The position numbers and the translations under genes are program-made. The notes beneath the pieces were generated by a model. The model searched no databases, was not told where the DNA came from, and saw only the letters and a list, made by a program, of their open reading frames with translations. A DNA stretch of 64,000 nt from DASTFP01 sp963744345. Lineage in GTDB: Bacteria; Verrucomicrobiota; Verrucomicrobiia; Chthoniobacterales; Terrimicrobiaceae. The stretch is taken from the NCBI GenBank assembly GCA_963744345.1, contig CAVUTD010000024.1, positions 1 to 64,000 of the forward strand, in the 5' to 3' direction. Shown in pieces: positions 1-9,819 of the stretch (within the stretch, counting starts at the first letter, position 1; each line of letters begins with the position of its first letter).

Positions 1-1336
1 GCAGTTCCCCCCGAGCCGCGGGGTTATGGGGGCGCGTAGCCCCCATTCCATAGGCGTCAGCCTCATTTGTTAAATCTCTCCCCGAATTGGATGGCGAATT
101 GATTGGCCGCCATCCTCCACGTCAACGGGGGATTTGTCCACGATTTGGTGATGTTTCGCAAGGCCAGATAAATGAGCTTAGTGGCCGCTTCGTCGCTCGG
201 GAAGTGTCCCGATTCTTAAGCACCTTGCGCAGCTGCATATGCAAACTTTCAATCGCATTGGTGGTGTAGATAATTTTTCGCACCTCCGGCGGATAACTGT
301 AAAAGGGAATGATCTGCTCCCAATTGCGACGCCAACTCTCGGCAATCATCGGATATTTTTTGCCCCAGGGGCCGGCGTCGAACTCGGCGAGCCGCTTGGA
401 GGCGGCCTCCGCGGTTTCAGCCCGGTAAATGGCTTTGAGTTCGCGAGCCACCGCCTGGCGCTCCTTCCAGCCGCAAAAGGACAGGCAGTAGCGGCTCAAA
501 TGCACGATGCAGGTCTGCACGCTCGCCAACGGGAAAATCGTGGTGATGGCCTCCGGAAAGCCCTTCAGTCCGTCGACTACCGCGATCAGGATGTCCTCCA
601 CCCCGCGATTGCGCAGCTCGTTCATGACCTTTAGCCAGAACTTGGCTCCTTCATTCTGCTCGATCCAAATGCCCAGCACTTCCTTGCTCCCGTCCGCAGC
701 AATGCCCAGGGCCAGATACACCGCTTTGTTCTTCACGCTTCCCTCATCGCGGATCTTCACCCGCAGGGCGTCGAAATAGACCACTGGATAGCTGCGCTCT
801 AAAGGCCGATTCTGCCACTCCACCACGGCCTCCAACACCGAATCGGTCACCGTGCTGATGAAGTCCGCGCTCACCTCCACCTTGTATTGATCAAGCAGAA
901 AGCCCTGAATCTCGCGCACCGTCATCCCCCGCGCATACATCGCGATGATCTTCTCATCGAAGCCTTCAAAGCGCTTCTGTCCTTTGGCGATCAACAAGGG
1001 CTCAAAGCTCCCGCTCCGATCCCGGGGAACTTCGATCTCCATCGTCCCATCTTCTCCGACGACCGTCTTCTTGCTGTAGCCATTGCGATGGTTGTCGAGC
1101 TCTTCGGGCGCTTCCCCTTTGGCGTAGCCAAGATGATGGGTCAACTCCCCGGCAAGGGCCCTCTCAACAACACGCTTCTTTAACTGCGCGACCAGCCCGT
1201 TTTCTCCAAGCACCGCCTCCGGGCTGATCCCATGCTTCTCCAACAGCGCGTCGATCAAATCGTCGCACTTCGTCTCTTTCTTCTCTTTGGTCATTTTCCT
1301 CTATCTCAGGTTATGACCCACACACAAACTTTCTGA
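1..1336 (-). mobile_element. IS256-family insertion sequence, left end off window
   Basis: A single transposase gene fills this element. Its right boundary is near 1336, where the reading frame of the interrupted AspT-type transporter opens without a start codon. The stretch 1305-1336, just upstream of the transposase start, is the likely terminal region. The matching terminal repeat cannot be found in positions 1-62, so the far end probably lies outside the window. A GC-rich hairpin (gggggc...gccccc) sits at about 28-45. Exact ends and a target duplication cannot be fixed from this window. Confidence 0.75.
63..1294 (-). pseudogene. IS256-family DDE transposase, one frameshift
   Basis: Mutator-like transposase that moves the surrounding insertion sequence. 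The first catalytic Asp lies in YFDALRVKIRDEG (about residue 175), the second in AVVDGLKGF (about 240), and the Glu in TTNAIESLHMQLRK (about 350). After KNR (near position 215) the frame is lost. Reading one base on restores the usual C-terminal run GHFPSDEAATKLIYLAL through to a stop at 63-65, giving about 410 residues, the family's normal length. The lesion is a missing G in a short G run, so it may be a sequencing error. The gene starts at 1294, just inside the element's right end. Confidence 0.85.
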
Positions 1337-2528
1337 GCTCTCTCCTACGCCGTCGCTTACCCGCTGGGTATCGTGGGGATCATCGTTAGCATGATCCTCG
1401 TGCGCGTTCTTTTTCGCGTTGATGTGAAGGAGGAGGTAGCGCAGTTCGAAAAGTCGCAACGCTCGGGTGGCCAGCCAATCGAACGGTTGAACCTGCGTGT
1501 CGACAATGCAAATCTCGACGGCTTGCGGATCGACGCAATCCCTGGCCTGCATGAAACCGAGGTAACCGTGTCCCGCTTGAAGCGACGCGGCGAGTCGGAA
1601 GTGCATGTTGCGACCGGCGCATCCGTGATCCATACCGGAGATACGCTGCTCACGGTCGGCACGGCGCCTCATCTTGAGAGCTTCCAGCGCATCGTCGGAG
1701 CCCGCAGCGACGAAGATCTGATGAAGGCGCCAGGTCAGGTCACTTTCAAACGCGTGATTGTGACGAATAAACCGGTGCTCGGCAAGACTGTGCGCCAGCT
1801 CGGATTGGAGGCAAAACACGGCGTGTCGGTCACGCGGCTGCAGCGTGGAGGTGTCGAGATGATGGCCACCGCGGACGTGCGCCTGCAGTTCGGCGACGTG
1901 CTGATTATCGTCGGCGACGCACGCGCACTCGAGCAGGTTGCGGCCGAGCTCGGAAACTCGCCGAAGCAGCTCGGCGAAACGAATTTCATTCCCGTCTTCT
2001 TCGGCATCGTGCTGGGCATCATCGCCGGTTCGCTTCCCATCGCCTTGCCCGGGTTGCCGGTGCCCGTGCGGCTCGGCCTTGCGGGAGGGCCGCTGGTCCT
2101 CGCCATCCTGCTTGCGCGTGTCGGCAATATCGGACGGCTCGTTTGGTACATGCCGGGCAACGTTAACTACGCGTTCCGGGAACTTGGCATTATCCTCTTC
2201 CTCGCGTGCGTCGGGCTAAAAGTCGGGTTCGCAGTTCGTCAGCACCCTCCTATCGCCGAGCGGTCTGCTTTGGTTGGTCTGCGGCGCCGCGATCACCATC
2301 GTCCCGATCCTGGCAGCCGGCATCTTCGGCAGGGCGGTGCTCAAGCTGAATTACATGACAATCCTTGGTTTGCAGGCAGGCAGCATGACGGATCCCCCTG
2401 CGCTCGCCTTCGCCAACACAATCGCGGGATCGCATGCGCCGGCGATTTCCTACGCCTCCGTCTATCCGTTGACCATGCTTCTCCGCATCATTGCGGCACA
2501 GGTGCTAGTCATTCTGCTGGCTGGATAA
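1337..2528 (+). pseudogene. AspT/YidE-type transporter, C-terminal part only
   Basis: C-terminal two thirds of a membrane transporter of the aspartate-alanine exchanger (AAE) family. The frame opens at the insertion-sequence edge with ALSYAVAYPLGIVGII, a membrane segment that normally lies mid-protein. Two TrkA_C (RCK_C) regulatory domains follow at about 1450-1960, then a second membrane block at about 1980-2520. Around 2225 one base is missing: the frame moves from GLKVGF to GSQFVSTLLSP and runs on through AAITIVPILAAGIF to the stop at 2526-2528. The N-terminal half is absent and would lie beyond the IS256 element, off the window. Non-functional here because of the insertion, whatever the cause of the frameshift. 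Confidence 0.8.
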
Positions 2529-2671
2529 TCTGCAGCTGAAGTTGCACAGACCGTGCCCAATGAAAGCGCGGCGCTTTTCCCTTTGCACGCGGTAGCGTTC
2601 CGCAATCCCAGCGCTCTTTTTGCATAAGGAGCCCGCGGAGGGCGCAAAAAAAGGGGAAAGAGAGTCACTGG

Positions 2672-2705
<34 letters not shown>

Positions 2706-2825
2706 GAAATCGCTGTCCTTCTCGCCGATTCAGACTACTGATCGGCGCCTGGACAGCTCCCTTCAGCAGAATCGCGGAGGGTGTGGCGCACTCTCTCTTC
2801 GGCACCTGGCAGTCGCGCCTCCGGC

Positions 2826-4421
2826 CTAAAGACTTTCGGTCCCGATACTCTCATGCGGTCGGCCCAGCGGTCCTTCACCTCGGCGCTGACGCCGCCTTTG
2901 TACGTCGCAAAGTTCTTTGTGAAAAGACCGGCCAGCTTCTGTGCCGTAGCATCGTAGGGCGGCCTTGTCGGCCCAACTCTCGCGCGGCAAGAGAATTTCT
3001 GCGGGCACCCCAGGGCATTCCGTTACGACATCAAAGCCGAAGACCGGATCGCGAACGGTCTTCGCCCCGGCCTGAATGCGCCGCTGTGGATAGCGTCGAG
3101 GATAGCGCGAGTATTGGCCAGTTTCATGCGCTTCCCGGCCCCAGACGCTCCGCCGCTCCAACCTGTATTTACCAGCCACACACGCGACCCGTGCTCGCGC
3201 ATCTTCGCGGCGAGCAGCTCGGCATATTTGCTGGGGTGCCACAGCAAAAACGGTCCGCCGAAGCATCGTCGCCTGGGGCTCTGTCACCCCCATCTCGGTG
3301 CCCGCCACTTTGGCCGTGTAACCGCTGATGAAGTGTACATCGCATGCGCCGGCGAGAGCGAGCTCACGGGCGGGAGCACGCCGAAGGCGTCGCAGGTCAG
3401 AAAAATGACGTCGCTCGGGTGCCCCGCCGTGCAGGGGATTTTGGCATTTTGAATGAACTCTATCGGATAAGCGCCCCGAGATTCTCGGTGATGCTTGTAT
3501 CCCGTCCACATGTTGGTCGTCATCCAAAACGACGTTTTCCAACACGGCGCCGAAACGCAGCGCCTGGAAAATATCCGGTTCGCTCTCGGGTGTGAGGTTG
3601 ATTGCTTTCGCGTAGCAGCCGCCTTCGATATTGAAGATGCCATCATCGCTCCAGCAATGCTCATCGTCTCCGATGAGATGACGCTTCGGGTCCGCGGAAA
3701 GGGTCGTCTTGCCTGTGCCGCTGAGGCCGAAAAGCAGCGACGAACGGCCGGTTTCCTTGTCCGCCGTTGCCGAGCAGTGCATCGAGAGCACGCCTCGCTT
3801 CGGCGCGAAGTAATTTGCCACGGTAAAGACCCCTTTTTTCATCTCCCCGGCATATTCCGTGCCGAGAATCACAAGCTCCTTGTCCTCCAGGCTCAGGTCG
3901 ATGCTCGTCGTAGAGCCCATGCCCGTGGTCAGTCGGTTCGCTGGGAAGGCTCCTGCGTTGTAAATAACGAAATCCGGCGCGCCAAAGGCGTCAAGCTCCG
4001 CGTGCGTCGGTCGAATGAGCATGGTGTGCATAAACAGCGCATGAGACGGACGCGAGCAGATGACGCGGACCTTGAGACGATACTTTGCATCCCATCCGGC
4101 GAAGCCATCGAAACAGTAAAGGCGCTCATGCGTGTTGAGGTAGTCCTTCGCCCGCTGGCGATTGATATCAAAGGTATGAGGATCCAGCGGGATGTTCACA
4201 GCCCCCCACCAAGTGTCATTCTCCGAGACGGCATTCTTGACGACGCGCTTATCCTTAGGCGAGCCCGGTCTTCAAGCCGGATACGCGACGAGCGCGCCAT
4301 TCTCCGCGATACTTGCGTCTTTCTCATAGCGGATCGCATGTTCATAAAGCTTGCTGGGTGAAAGGTTGCGGTGGATCTCAGAAACAGTGATGCCTTGTCC
4401 GGCAAGGTCGAATGGAGTCAT
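2826..4421 (-). pseudogene. pckA: ATP-dependent phosphoenolpyruvate carboxykinase, multiple frameshifts
   Basis: PEPCK (ATP type) turns oxaloacetate and ATP into PEP and CO2, the first step of gluconeogenesis. The start is the ATG at 4419-4421 (MTPFDLAGQGITVSEIHR). The P-loop kinase motif GLSGTGKTTLSADPKRH and the metal/ATP segment IGDDEHCWSDDGIFNIEGG are intact mid-gene. The C-terminal block with WHPSKYAELLAAKM and LVNTGWSGG sits in another frame at 3023-3247. At least four frame changes are needed: near 4270, near 3480, near 3260 and within the last 250 bases. All expected blocks are present in order and at normal spacing, so the gene is complete but unreadable as given. That pattern fits consensus indels at least as well as decay. 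Confidence 0.85.
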
Positions 4422-4755
4422 GATCGGCGCGTTCATAGGAAAGTGGCCCAACCTAAACCAGTGATCCGTTGCAGCCTAGAATAGATTGCAAGAGGACGCG
4501 CCAAGTCTTTTCCTCCAACCGACGACCTCGGCTGAGCACGATGACCGCACGCACTTCTTGTGATCCGTGCATACGGGCAGATCACAGGTGCGGCGGCTAT
4601 GCGAACGATCTTCCATTGGCAGGTTGCGCGCACCCAAGCAATACCCTTATACAGCTTTGCCGAAAAAATCGCCGTTCGCTACCTTAAGGTCTTCGACTAA
4701 GGGCTCCAAGTTCTCTGGTTGTAGGCGATGGTGGGCTTGTTCATTGTTGAATCAT
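4422..4755. other. Gap between pckA and phosphofructokinase remnant
   Basis: No convincing coding sequence on either strand; the short open frames here lack family features. The segment should hold the pckA promoter, but no clear -10/-35 pair stands out. Confidence 0.4.
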
Positions 4756-5375
4756 TTAGAGGGCGGCGGTTGGCCGGTGGCAGCGAGGACGCCGCCACCA
4801 GATGCCGTCGGAATCGATGCGCTTTTGCTCGCGAGTCAGCATCTCGATCGGCACGTGGATGACGTCCCGTGCATGTGGCCCATGACCAGGCCGGTCTTGC
4901 CGGCCATTGCCGCGTGGACGGCGTGCCGTGCGATGAGGTCGCAGAAGATCGCGTCCTCGGAGTCGGCGGCGCAGCTTCGAATCTCGTAGCTCGGATCGAA
5001 ATAATGCAGCGACACCCGGATGCTCTGCGCCTTGAAATGCGCCTCGATTTGCTGACGCAAAAAGACGCCGACGTCCTTGAGTTTGACGTTGCCGGACGCG
5101 TGTCGCGCTGCTCGCGGCTCGGGTCCAGGAAATTCCTGACGGGCGCCCTTGGCCACGACGATAACGGCGTGCGAGCGTTCGCGGATGCGGCGCTCGAGTG
5201 CGGCGAGGAATCCACGCTCGCCGTCCAGGCGGAAGGGCACCTCGGGGATGAGCGTCAAGTTCACGTCGTGGCTGGCGACCGTTGCACCGGCGGCGATAAA
5301 CCCCGCGTGGCATCCCATGAGCTTCACGAGCGCGATGCCGTTCAGTCCGACTTTGATGACTGCGCGTTATGGAAG
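4756..5375 (-). pseudogene. 6-phosphofructokinase, C-terminal remnant
   Basis: C-terminal half of a phosphofructokinase of the PPi-dependent / group III type. Recognisable in order: VGLNGIALVKLMGCHAGFIA, VNLTLIPEVPFRLDG, AVIVVAKGA, LHYFDPSYEIRS and HAVHAAMAGKTGLVMG. One frame change near 4875 leads into HVPIEMLTREQKRID and a stop at 4756. The N-terminal half with the glycine-rich ATP/PPi loop and the PGTIDND-type active site is missing: upstream of about 5375 the frame meets a stop and the DNA becomes an unrelated HTH gene. The truncation is therefore real, caused by an insertion or deletion junction, not just by a base error. Confidence 0.75.
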
Positions 5376-5649
5376 CTATCTCCAAGTTGAAATGTCGCGC
5401 TATCGGCGCATGAGACGGGCCGGTCCGGATCTTGCCGTTATACGGCTTTGCGGAACACAGCAGACGATCTACTTCACCGCGGGGAATCATGATCCGCCCG
5501 CATTGAGTAATCGCTTTGACTGTGCCCCTGTAGAGTTGGCGGTATCCCCAGGTCTGATGTTTCCCAAACAGGGCTGCAAATTCTCCCGGCGAATACGCTA
5601 TACGGTTGTCGAGAGAAGGTTGTTGGTTCGGTTCGCCGTTCTTTTCCAT
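5376..5649 (-). CDS. Small excisionase-like HTH DNA-binding protein
   Basis: About 90 residues. The core IAYSPGEFAALFGKHQTWGY-RQLYRGTVKAI-GRIMIPRGEVDRLL has the winged-helix pattern of MerR/excisionase-type helix-turn-helix proteins, with the PRGEVDRLL end typical of the family. It lies divergently about 490 bases from a tyrosine recombinase, the usual place for a recombination directionality factor. The frame does not stop at the gene's natural end but runs on into the phosphofructokinase remnant out of frame, so the 3' end is probably cut at the junction near 5375. Role is inferred from fold and position; it could instead be a simple regulator. Confidence 0.55.
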
Positions 5650-5765
5650 GCGACTCAGTATTTGTCGGCAAGTGCCGGAGGTTGCTCCATCCGCGACGCA
5701 ATCGAAGTCTTAAGAAGACCGTCTAAAAAACCGTAGAAGGATCCAATTAATCGCTGCAACGATTA

Positions 5766-5790
5766 GGCACTCGGCAAGGAGTCGAGTGCC
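5766..5790. repeat. Perfect 8-bp stem-loop sharing a 12-mer with the tRNA-Ser repeats
   Basis: GGCACTCG and CGAGTGCC pair perfectly around a 9-base loop. Read on the minus strand, 5790-5779 is GGCACTCGACTC, the same 12 bases found in the two tRNA-Ser half copies at 5970 and 10300. It may be a recombinase arm or core site, or part of the HTH gene's control region. Confidence 0.5.
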
Positions 5791-5969
5791 ACAAATTGCG
5801 GTGAAAAATTTATACGGTCAGTTTCTACGGTCAGCGCCAATTTTCGTGAATACTCGCGCAAAACGGCGAAACAATTTGAAAAGCTCAATCGCTCGCAAAT
5901 CATTTACTGGAGCCACTTTCGAGACGATACGCAAAATTTTGCAAACCTCGGAAAAACCCACTTTTTCAC

Positions 5970-6010
5970 TTTCGAGTCGAGTGCCTTCAACCAGACTCAG
6001 CCACCCTTCC
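5970..6010 (-). repeat. 41-bp direct repeat, copy 1: 5' half of tRNA-Ser(CGA)
   Basis: Identical over all 41 bases to 10300-10340; the sequences diverge at once on both sides. Read on the minus strand it begins GGAAGGGTGGCTGAG, then a D arm (TGGTTGAAGGC) and the start of the anticodon arm ending CTCGAAA, with anticodon CGA. No matching 3' half follows (the next bases are GTGAAAAAGTGG), so this is not a working tRNA gene. It is best read as an attachment-site arm left by integration into a serine tRNA. Confidence 0.75.
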
Positions 6011-6135
6011 TATCATTTAACTACTATCAACCAGTTACTTGGAGGAATTTCCTCAGATTGTAACACAATGTTAACTTCGACTTTTGCAGTTTTCGCCAGC
6101 GTTTAAGGGCAATACGGGCAACGTATGCGAGACGC

Positions 6136-7304
6136 ATGGCAAAACCGTATCTCCTAAAGCCGACATTCGACCGGAAACATAACAAGTGGCGCTTGAACCT
6201 TCCAGCGCAAATCAGTCCGAGCGGTCGCCGCGAAAGACATCTCTTCGCAAAACATCATGAGGCACTCGCCGAAGCGAACAAACTCCGCACGACCTTTCAG
6301 GACTTTGGCCGAAGCATCAACATGCTTCCGGCGAATCGACTCGTTGAGGCAATCGAATGCTGGCAGAAGTTAGATGAGCTTTTGGGGGAAGCTCCTTCGG
6401 GCGCACTGCGACGAATCGTCCTTCAGGAGTGCAAGGCAATCAAAAATCGCCAAAGCTCAATTACGGTGGGCGCTCTGTTCGATTCCTACGTCGAGAAGCT
6501 CAAGCGCATCGAGCGTTCGGAAGATTACGTCAAACAATTCCGTTGGTTGAAAGCCTATTTCGATTTCTGGCTAGAGACGAAGGTTAGCGACCTAACGCCG
6601 GGAAACATCAAATTATCTTTGCAGAAGCTTCCAAGCGGGAACTTCAATTCCAATCTGCGATTGCTTCGGGCCGTCTTGAATCATGGAGTGAAAAACTCAT
6701 GGCTCAATACGCACCCGGCATTGTCCATTGACTTTGCCCATCGCGCCAAGAAGGAAGTGAAATGCCTCTCGCATCTAATAGTAGAAAAAATGTCCCGCCA
6801 TGCTCAAGAGAAGGACATCGAATTGATTCCACCTTGGACGATCGGCTTCTTTTGCGGCTTGAGAGAAGCGGAGCTTTGGAAGCTCACATATTCTAATATT
6901 AGAATCACAGAGACGGAAAAGATGTCATCGTTCCGGCGGCGATTAGCAAGGTTAAGGAGAAGCGAATCGTTCCCCTAAGCGCAAATGCGATTGCATGGTT
7001 GCAATGGTATTTCCAAGCAACCAAACGTCAGCCGAAGGGCGAGGAACGTCTGATGAGCAAATGGTATCCGAACAAGCTGCGTGCGAGTCGTCAAGCGAAC
7101 TATGAAGCCGCCGCTGGCGACGGCGCGAAATGGCAGCATAATTGCAAGCGTCAAGCGTTCGCTTCCCATCATGCCGCCGCGTATCAAAACTTCAACATAC
7201 TCGCCCGTGCGATGGGACACAAAACAACCGAGTTGACATTTCAACGCTATGCGGTCGCGGTTACCCATGAGGAAGGTTTAGCGTATTTCGAGATTCGACC
7301 TTGA
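6136..7304 (+). pseudogene. Tyrosine recombinase/integrase, one frameshift
   Basis: Site-specific recombinase, about 389 residues once one missing A near 6920 is restored (EKMSSF becomes EKDVIVPAAISKVKEKRIVP). The N-terminal arm-binding region starts MAKPYLLKPTFDRKHNKWRL; a SAM-like core-binding domain spans about residues 110-200. In the catalytic domain the first Arg is in GFFCGLREAELWKL, the second in NCKRQAFASHHAA, the late His in RAMGHKTTE, and the nucleophile Tyr in LTFQRYAVAV. The position usually His before the second Arg is Asn or shifted, as in some related recombinases. It sits between two copies of a tRNA-Ser half, so it is the likely integrase of this element. Confidence 0.8.
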
Positions 7305-7434
7305 GGTAGCCATCAACGCTTTGCGGGAGAGCGATTTATCCCGTGTCATATCAACCATAACATCATGTCAACCAGTTGGTTACGTGATTTTTAATCTTGC
7401 CCGTGTTGGCTGAAAACGCCAACATTGCGACAAG

Positions 7435-7630
7435 ATGAAAACCAAACTGACAGACGCCGAATTGGGAACAGGCGGTTGAACAGTATCAAGAGGGAAGATC
7501 TGCCGCGAAGGTTGCGAATATCTTGGCACCTACCGGACGACGATCGTTCAGGAGATGATACGATGCGGGATTAAAAGACCTCCGATGGCCGACAAGCTTA
7601 CTATGGATCAGCGAAAGCGCCCGGACCGAA
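7435..7630 (+). pseudogene. Relic of a small HTH protein
   Basis: From an ATG at 7435 the pieces MKTKLTDAE, EQAVEQYQEGRSAAKVANIL and GTYRTTIVQEMIRCGIKRP can be read in order with two frame changes. The pattern looks like a short helix-turn-helix regulator of a mobile element. Support is weak: no family is named with confidence. Confidence 0.3.
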
Positions 7631-7656
7631 TTAAGCCGAAAGTGCGAGTTAGAAAG

Positions 7657-8307
7657 ATGCTAGATAAACTTTCGACGCGCATCGCTGTAATCTGCGGACT
7701 GACCCTTGCTCTGGTCGCGCAGTCGAACGCGCAAAAGCCATTTGTCCGAAACGGCAATATTTATTTTTTGAGCGGCGCGGGTGAACCCAAAGCACTAACC
7801 TCCTCGGGTCAGGATGCGGAACCCGTTTTATCGCCTGACGGCAAATGGATCGTTTTCGTTCGCGCGTTGCCGGGCAAAGAAATTTCAACCGGTGTCGGTT
7901 CTCCGGCAACGGAGCTCTGGCAAATCAGTGCGCATGGGAAAAATGCGACTCTACTGGTTCGCTCCAAAGAGAGCGACAGAATGGAATCCGTTCTTGCCAA
8001 TTTTTCGAACCTACAATTTTCAACCGATGGTCGCTACGTTTTCTTTCTGAGTGACGCGTGGGCAACTTCCGGCGCGCTTCACGTTGTCGATACGACCAAC
8101 GGCAAAGAGCGTTTCGTTTGTCCGGCTGGTGGTTTCGAAGTTATTCGCTCCGGAGAATACCGCGACTGTCTTTTGGTGTCTCAGCATCGCTATTTCATTG
8201 GCGGCGGAAGTTACGATTGGTGGTGGCTAGTTCGTCCGAACGGGAAGGAAGTTGGCCCGGTTGGCGAAGACACCGAAAGCTTCAAAGCGACTTATCTCGA
8301 ACAATAA
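7657..8307 (+). CDS. Secreted PD40 (TolB-like) beta-propeller protein
   Basis: About 216 residues. The start at 7657 is chosen because it gives a clean signal peptide (MLDKLSTRIAVICGLTLALV...NAQ); an in-frame ATG at 7555 only adds a charged tail. The mature part carries WD40-like repeats of the PD40 kind: EPVLSPDGKWIVFVR and LQFSTDGRYVFFLSDAW. It is shorter than a full propeller (three or four blades visible), so it may be a truncated TolB-like protein or a small domain protein. It lies inside the tRNA-Ser-bounded module, downstream of the recombinase. Function unknown. Confidence 0.6.
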   Translation: MLDKLSTRIAVICGLTLALVAQSNAQKPFVRNGNIYFLSGAGEPKALTSSGQDAEPVLSPDGKWIVFVRALPGKEISTGVGSPATELWQISAHGKNATLLVRSKESDRMESVLANFSNLQFSTDGRYVFFLSDAWATSGALHVVDTTNGKERFVCPAGGFEVIRSGEYRDCLLVSQHRYFIGGGSYDWWWLVRPNGKEVGPVGEDTESFKATYLEQ

Positions 8308-8339
8308 GCGGCTGCCCCTAAAGCTGATCGGCACATGGC

Positions 8340-9130
8340 GCAAGCATGGATGGAAGCACATTCCGAGGCAATGGCGAAGTGTCCGCTATGACAATTTATG
8401 CGTTGAACAGGCTCACAGTTTCGCTCAAGGGATTTGTCGAAGCGGAAATGCCGGACTGCCAACTAACGCATTTCGGCAAAGACAAGTATGCGGCAATTGT
8501 CAAATGCCAAAGCACAAGGAAACCGAAGGCAATTCGTTCCTCATCGATGAACGCACCGGAAGGGCAAGTTGCATGGGCAAATGCAATTTCCAAGGCTTCG
8601 ACATTACCAACCTCGCCGCGATGCTCTGGAATATTCCAACACCGAAGCCGCACAGCGAATCCAAGAACAGAAAGCGCAATATGGGCCGAAGCGGCTAGGC
8701 ACTCGCGATAGGGGAAGAAAGAGAAGCTCCCTAACGTCGGAATTGGAAGCCTTGCCTACGGCAATTCCCAAAAGACGAGATTGAGTTGCTAGCCTTGCAA
8801 AGAGGGATTCCCGAGCATGGGATCCAACGGGCGATCGACTTAGGGCTGCTTTGGTATTTGCCGGAGAGGCGGCGCGGCGGAGGAATGTCGGATCCAATTC
8901 GCGGAATGATGGCAGCGCATGACAAAGGGCTGACAAAACATAGGCGCCGCTACGGCACCAAAATTCCGGAATCATGGGTGATTACGGATCGAACCCGCGC
9001 ACAAGCGATCCGACGGCGAATGGATGGGCAAGGTGGGATGGTAAAGCGAAGTCCAAGCTGGCTAATGTCCGCTTTCTGCGTAAAAAGACAACTGGCAGAA
9101 GTAACTCGGCCAGAAACAGACGTTGAACTG
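8340..9130 (+). pseudogene. Phage-type primase remnant (zinc finger plus toprim-like part)
   Basis: Decayed DNA primase-like gene readable only by changing frame. The zinc-finger part is GKDKYAAIVKC, then PKHKETEGNSFLIDERTG and RASCMGKCNFQGFDITNLAA, which matches the CHC2 pattern (Cys-x2-His, about 17 residues, CysMetGlyLysCys) of phage and plasmid primases. Further on, LALQRGIPEHGIQRAIDLGL and SWVITDRTRAQAIRRRMDGQ resemble the linker before a toprim domain. At least three frame changes and no clear start. With the recombinase it supports a phage- or plasmid-derived element. Confidence 0.5.
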
Positions 9131-9181
9131 CCCTCGACGTGGCGCTTAATTAAGGTAAAAGCCCCTTGGGAGGATAAATTT

Positions 9182-9670
9182 ATGAAACCCTTACCACTCA
9201 TCAGATTAATCACGCTCGCCCTCGCACTTGCTGCTCTCGGCCCGACAGCTGCATGGGCGCGAGACCCAGCCCCCGCCGATCAGATCATGTCGGTCGTGCC
9301 AGCTGACCTCAAATGGGAGGACGCCAAGTCGATACCGCCTGGTGCGAAAGTTGCCGTGATTGAAGGTCCAGCAAACGAAGCAGTCCCGTATATTCTCCGC
9401 ATCAAGTTTCCCGCCGACTACAAGATTCCCGCCCATTGGCATCCGGCGGTCGAGCGTGTGACGGTATTATCGGGCACTTTCAATTTTGGGACGGGAGACA
9501 AGCTTGATACGGAAAAGACTAAGGCGTTCACCGCCGGTAGCACCGTAATCATCCAACCCAAGACCAATCACTTCGCCTGGACTAGCGAAGAGACCGTCAT
9601 CCAGCTTCATGGTGTAGGCCCGCAAAATATCAATTACGTGGATCCAGGGAACGATCCGCGGAAGAAGTAG
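9182..9670 (+). CDS. Secreted cupin-domain protein
   Basis: 162 residues. The start at 9182 follows a strong ribosome site (GGGAGG, 9 bases upstream) and gives a signal peptide ending AAWARDPA. A single cupin fold follows: the metal-binding motif begins IPAHWHPAVERVTVLSG (two His and a Glu) and the second cupin motif contains GSTVIIQPKTNHFAW (His). The enclosing open frame from 8786 is longer, but its front belongs to the primase remnant. Substrate unknown; related cupins act as periplasmic metal-dependent or sensor-like proteins. A terminator follows at 9750. Confidence 0.8.
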   Translation: MKPLPLIRLITLALALAALGPTAAWARDPAPADQIMSVVPADLKWEDAKSIPPGAKVAVIEGPANEAVPYILRIKFPADYKIPAHWHPAVERVTVLSGTFNFGTGDKLDTEKTKAFTAGSTVIIQPKTNHFAWTSEETVIQLHGVGPQNINYVDPGNDPRKK

Positions 9671-9749
9671 CGCCGCGGACGCGGAGAATAGCCGTTTGCT
9701 GCGGTCCGTTGTTGCGCCACAATTGACCTAGGACGGATTTTGATTCGCC

Positions 9750-9781
9750 GGAAGGTAAGGACAGCAGCGCCTTCCTTTTTT
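9750..9781 (+). terminator. Rho-independent terminator after the cupin gene
   Basis: GGAAGG (9750-9755) pairs with CCTTCC (9770-9775) across a 14-base loop and is followed directly by six T. Confidence 0.55.
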
Positions 9782-9819
9782 GCTGGGTTGGGTGACGGTG
9801 AATGTTGTAGGATTTTATC

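Noticed and set aside
3495..4361. 288-residue plus-strand frame
   Set aside because: Antisense shadow of pckA, whose motifs are unmistakable on the minus strand.
8786..9181. N-terminal extension of the cupin gene
   Set aside because: The strong ribosome site and signal peptide place the start at 9182; the upstream part belongs to the primase remnant.
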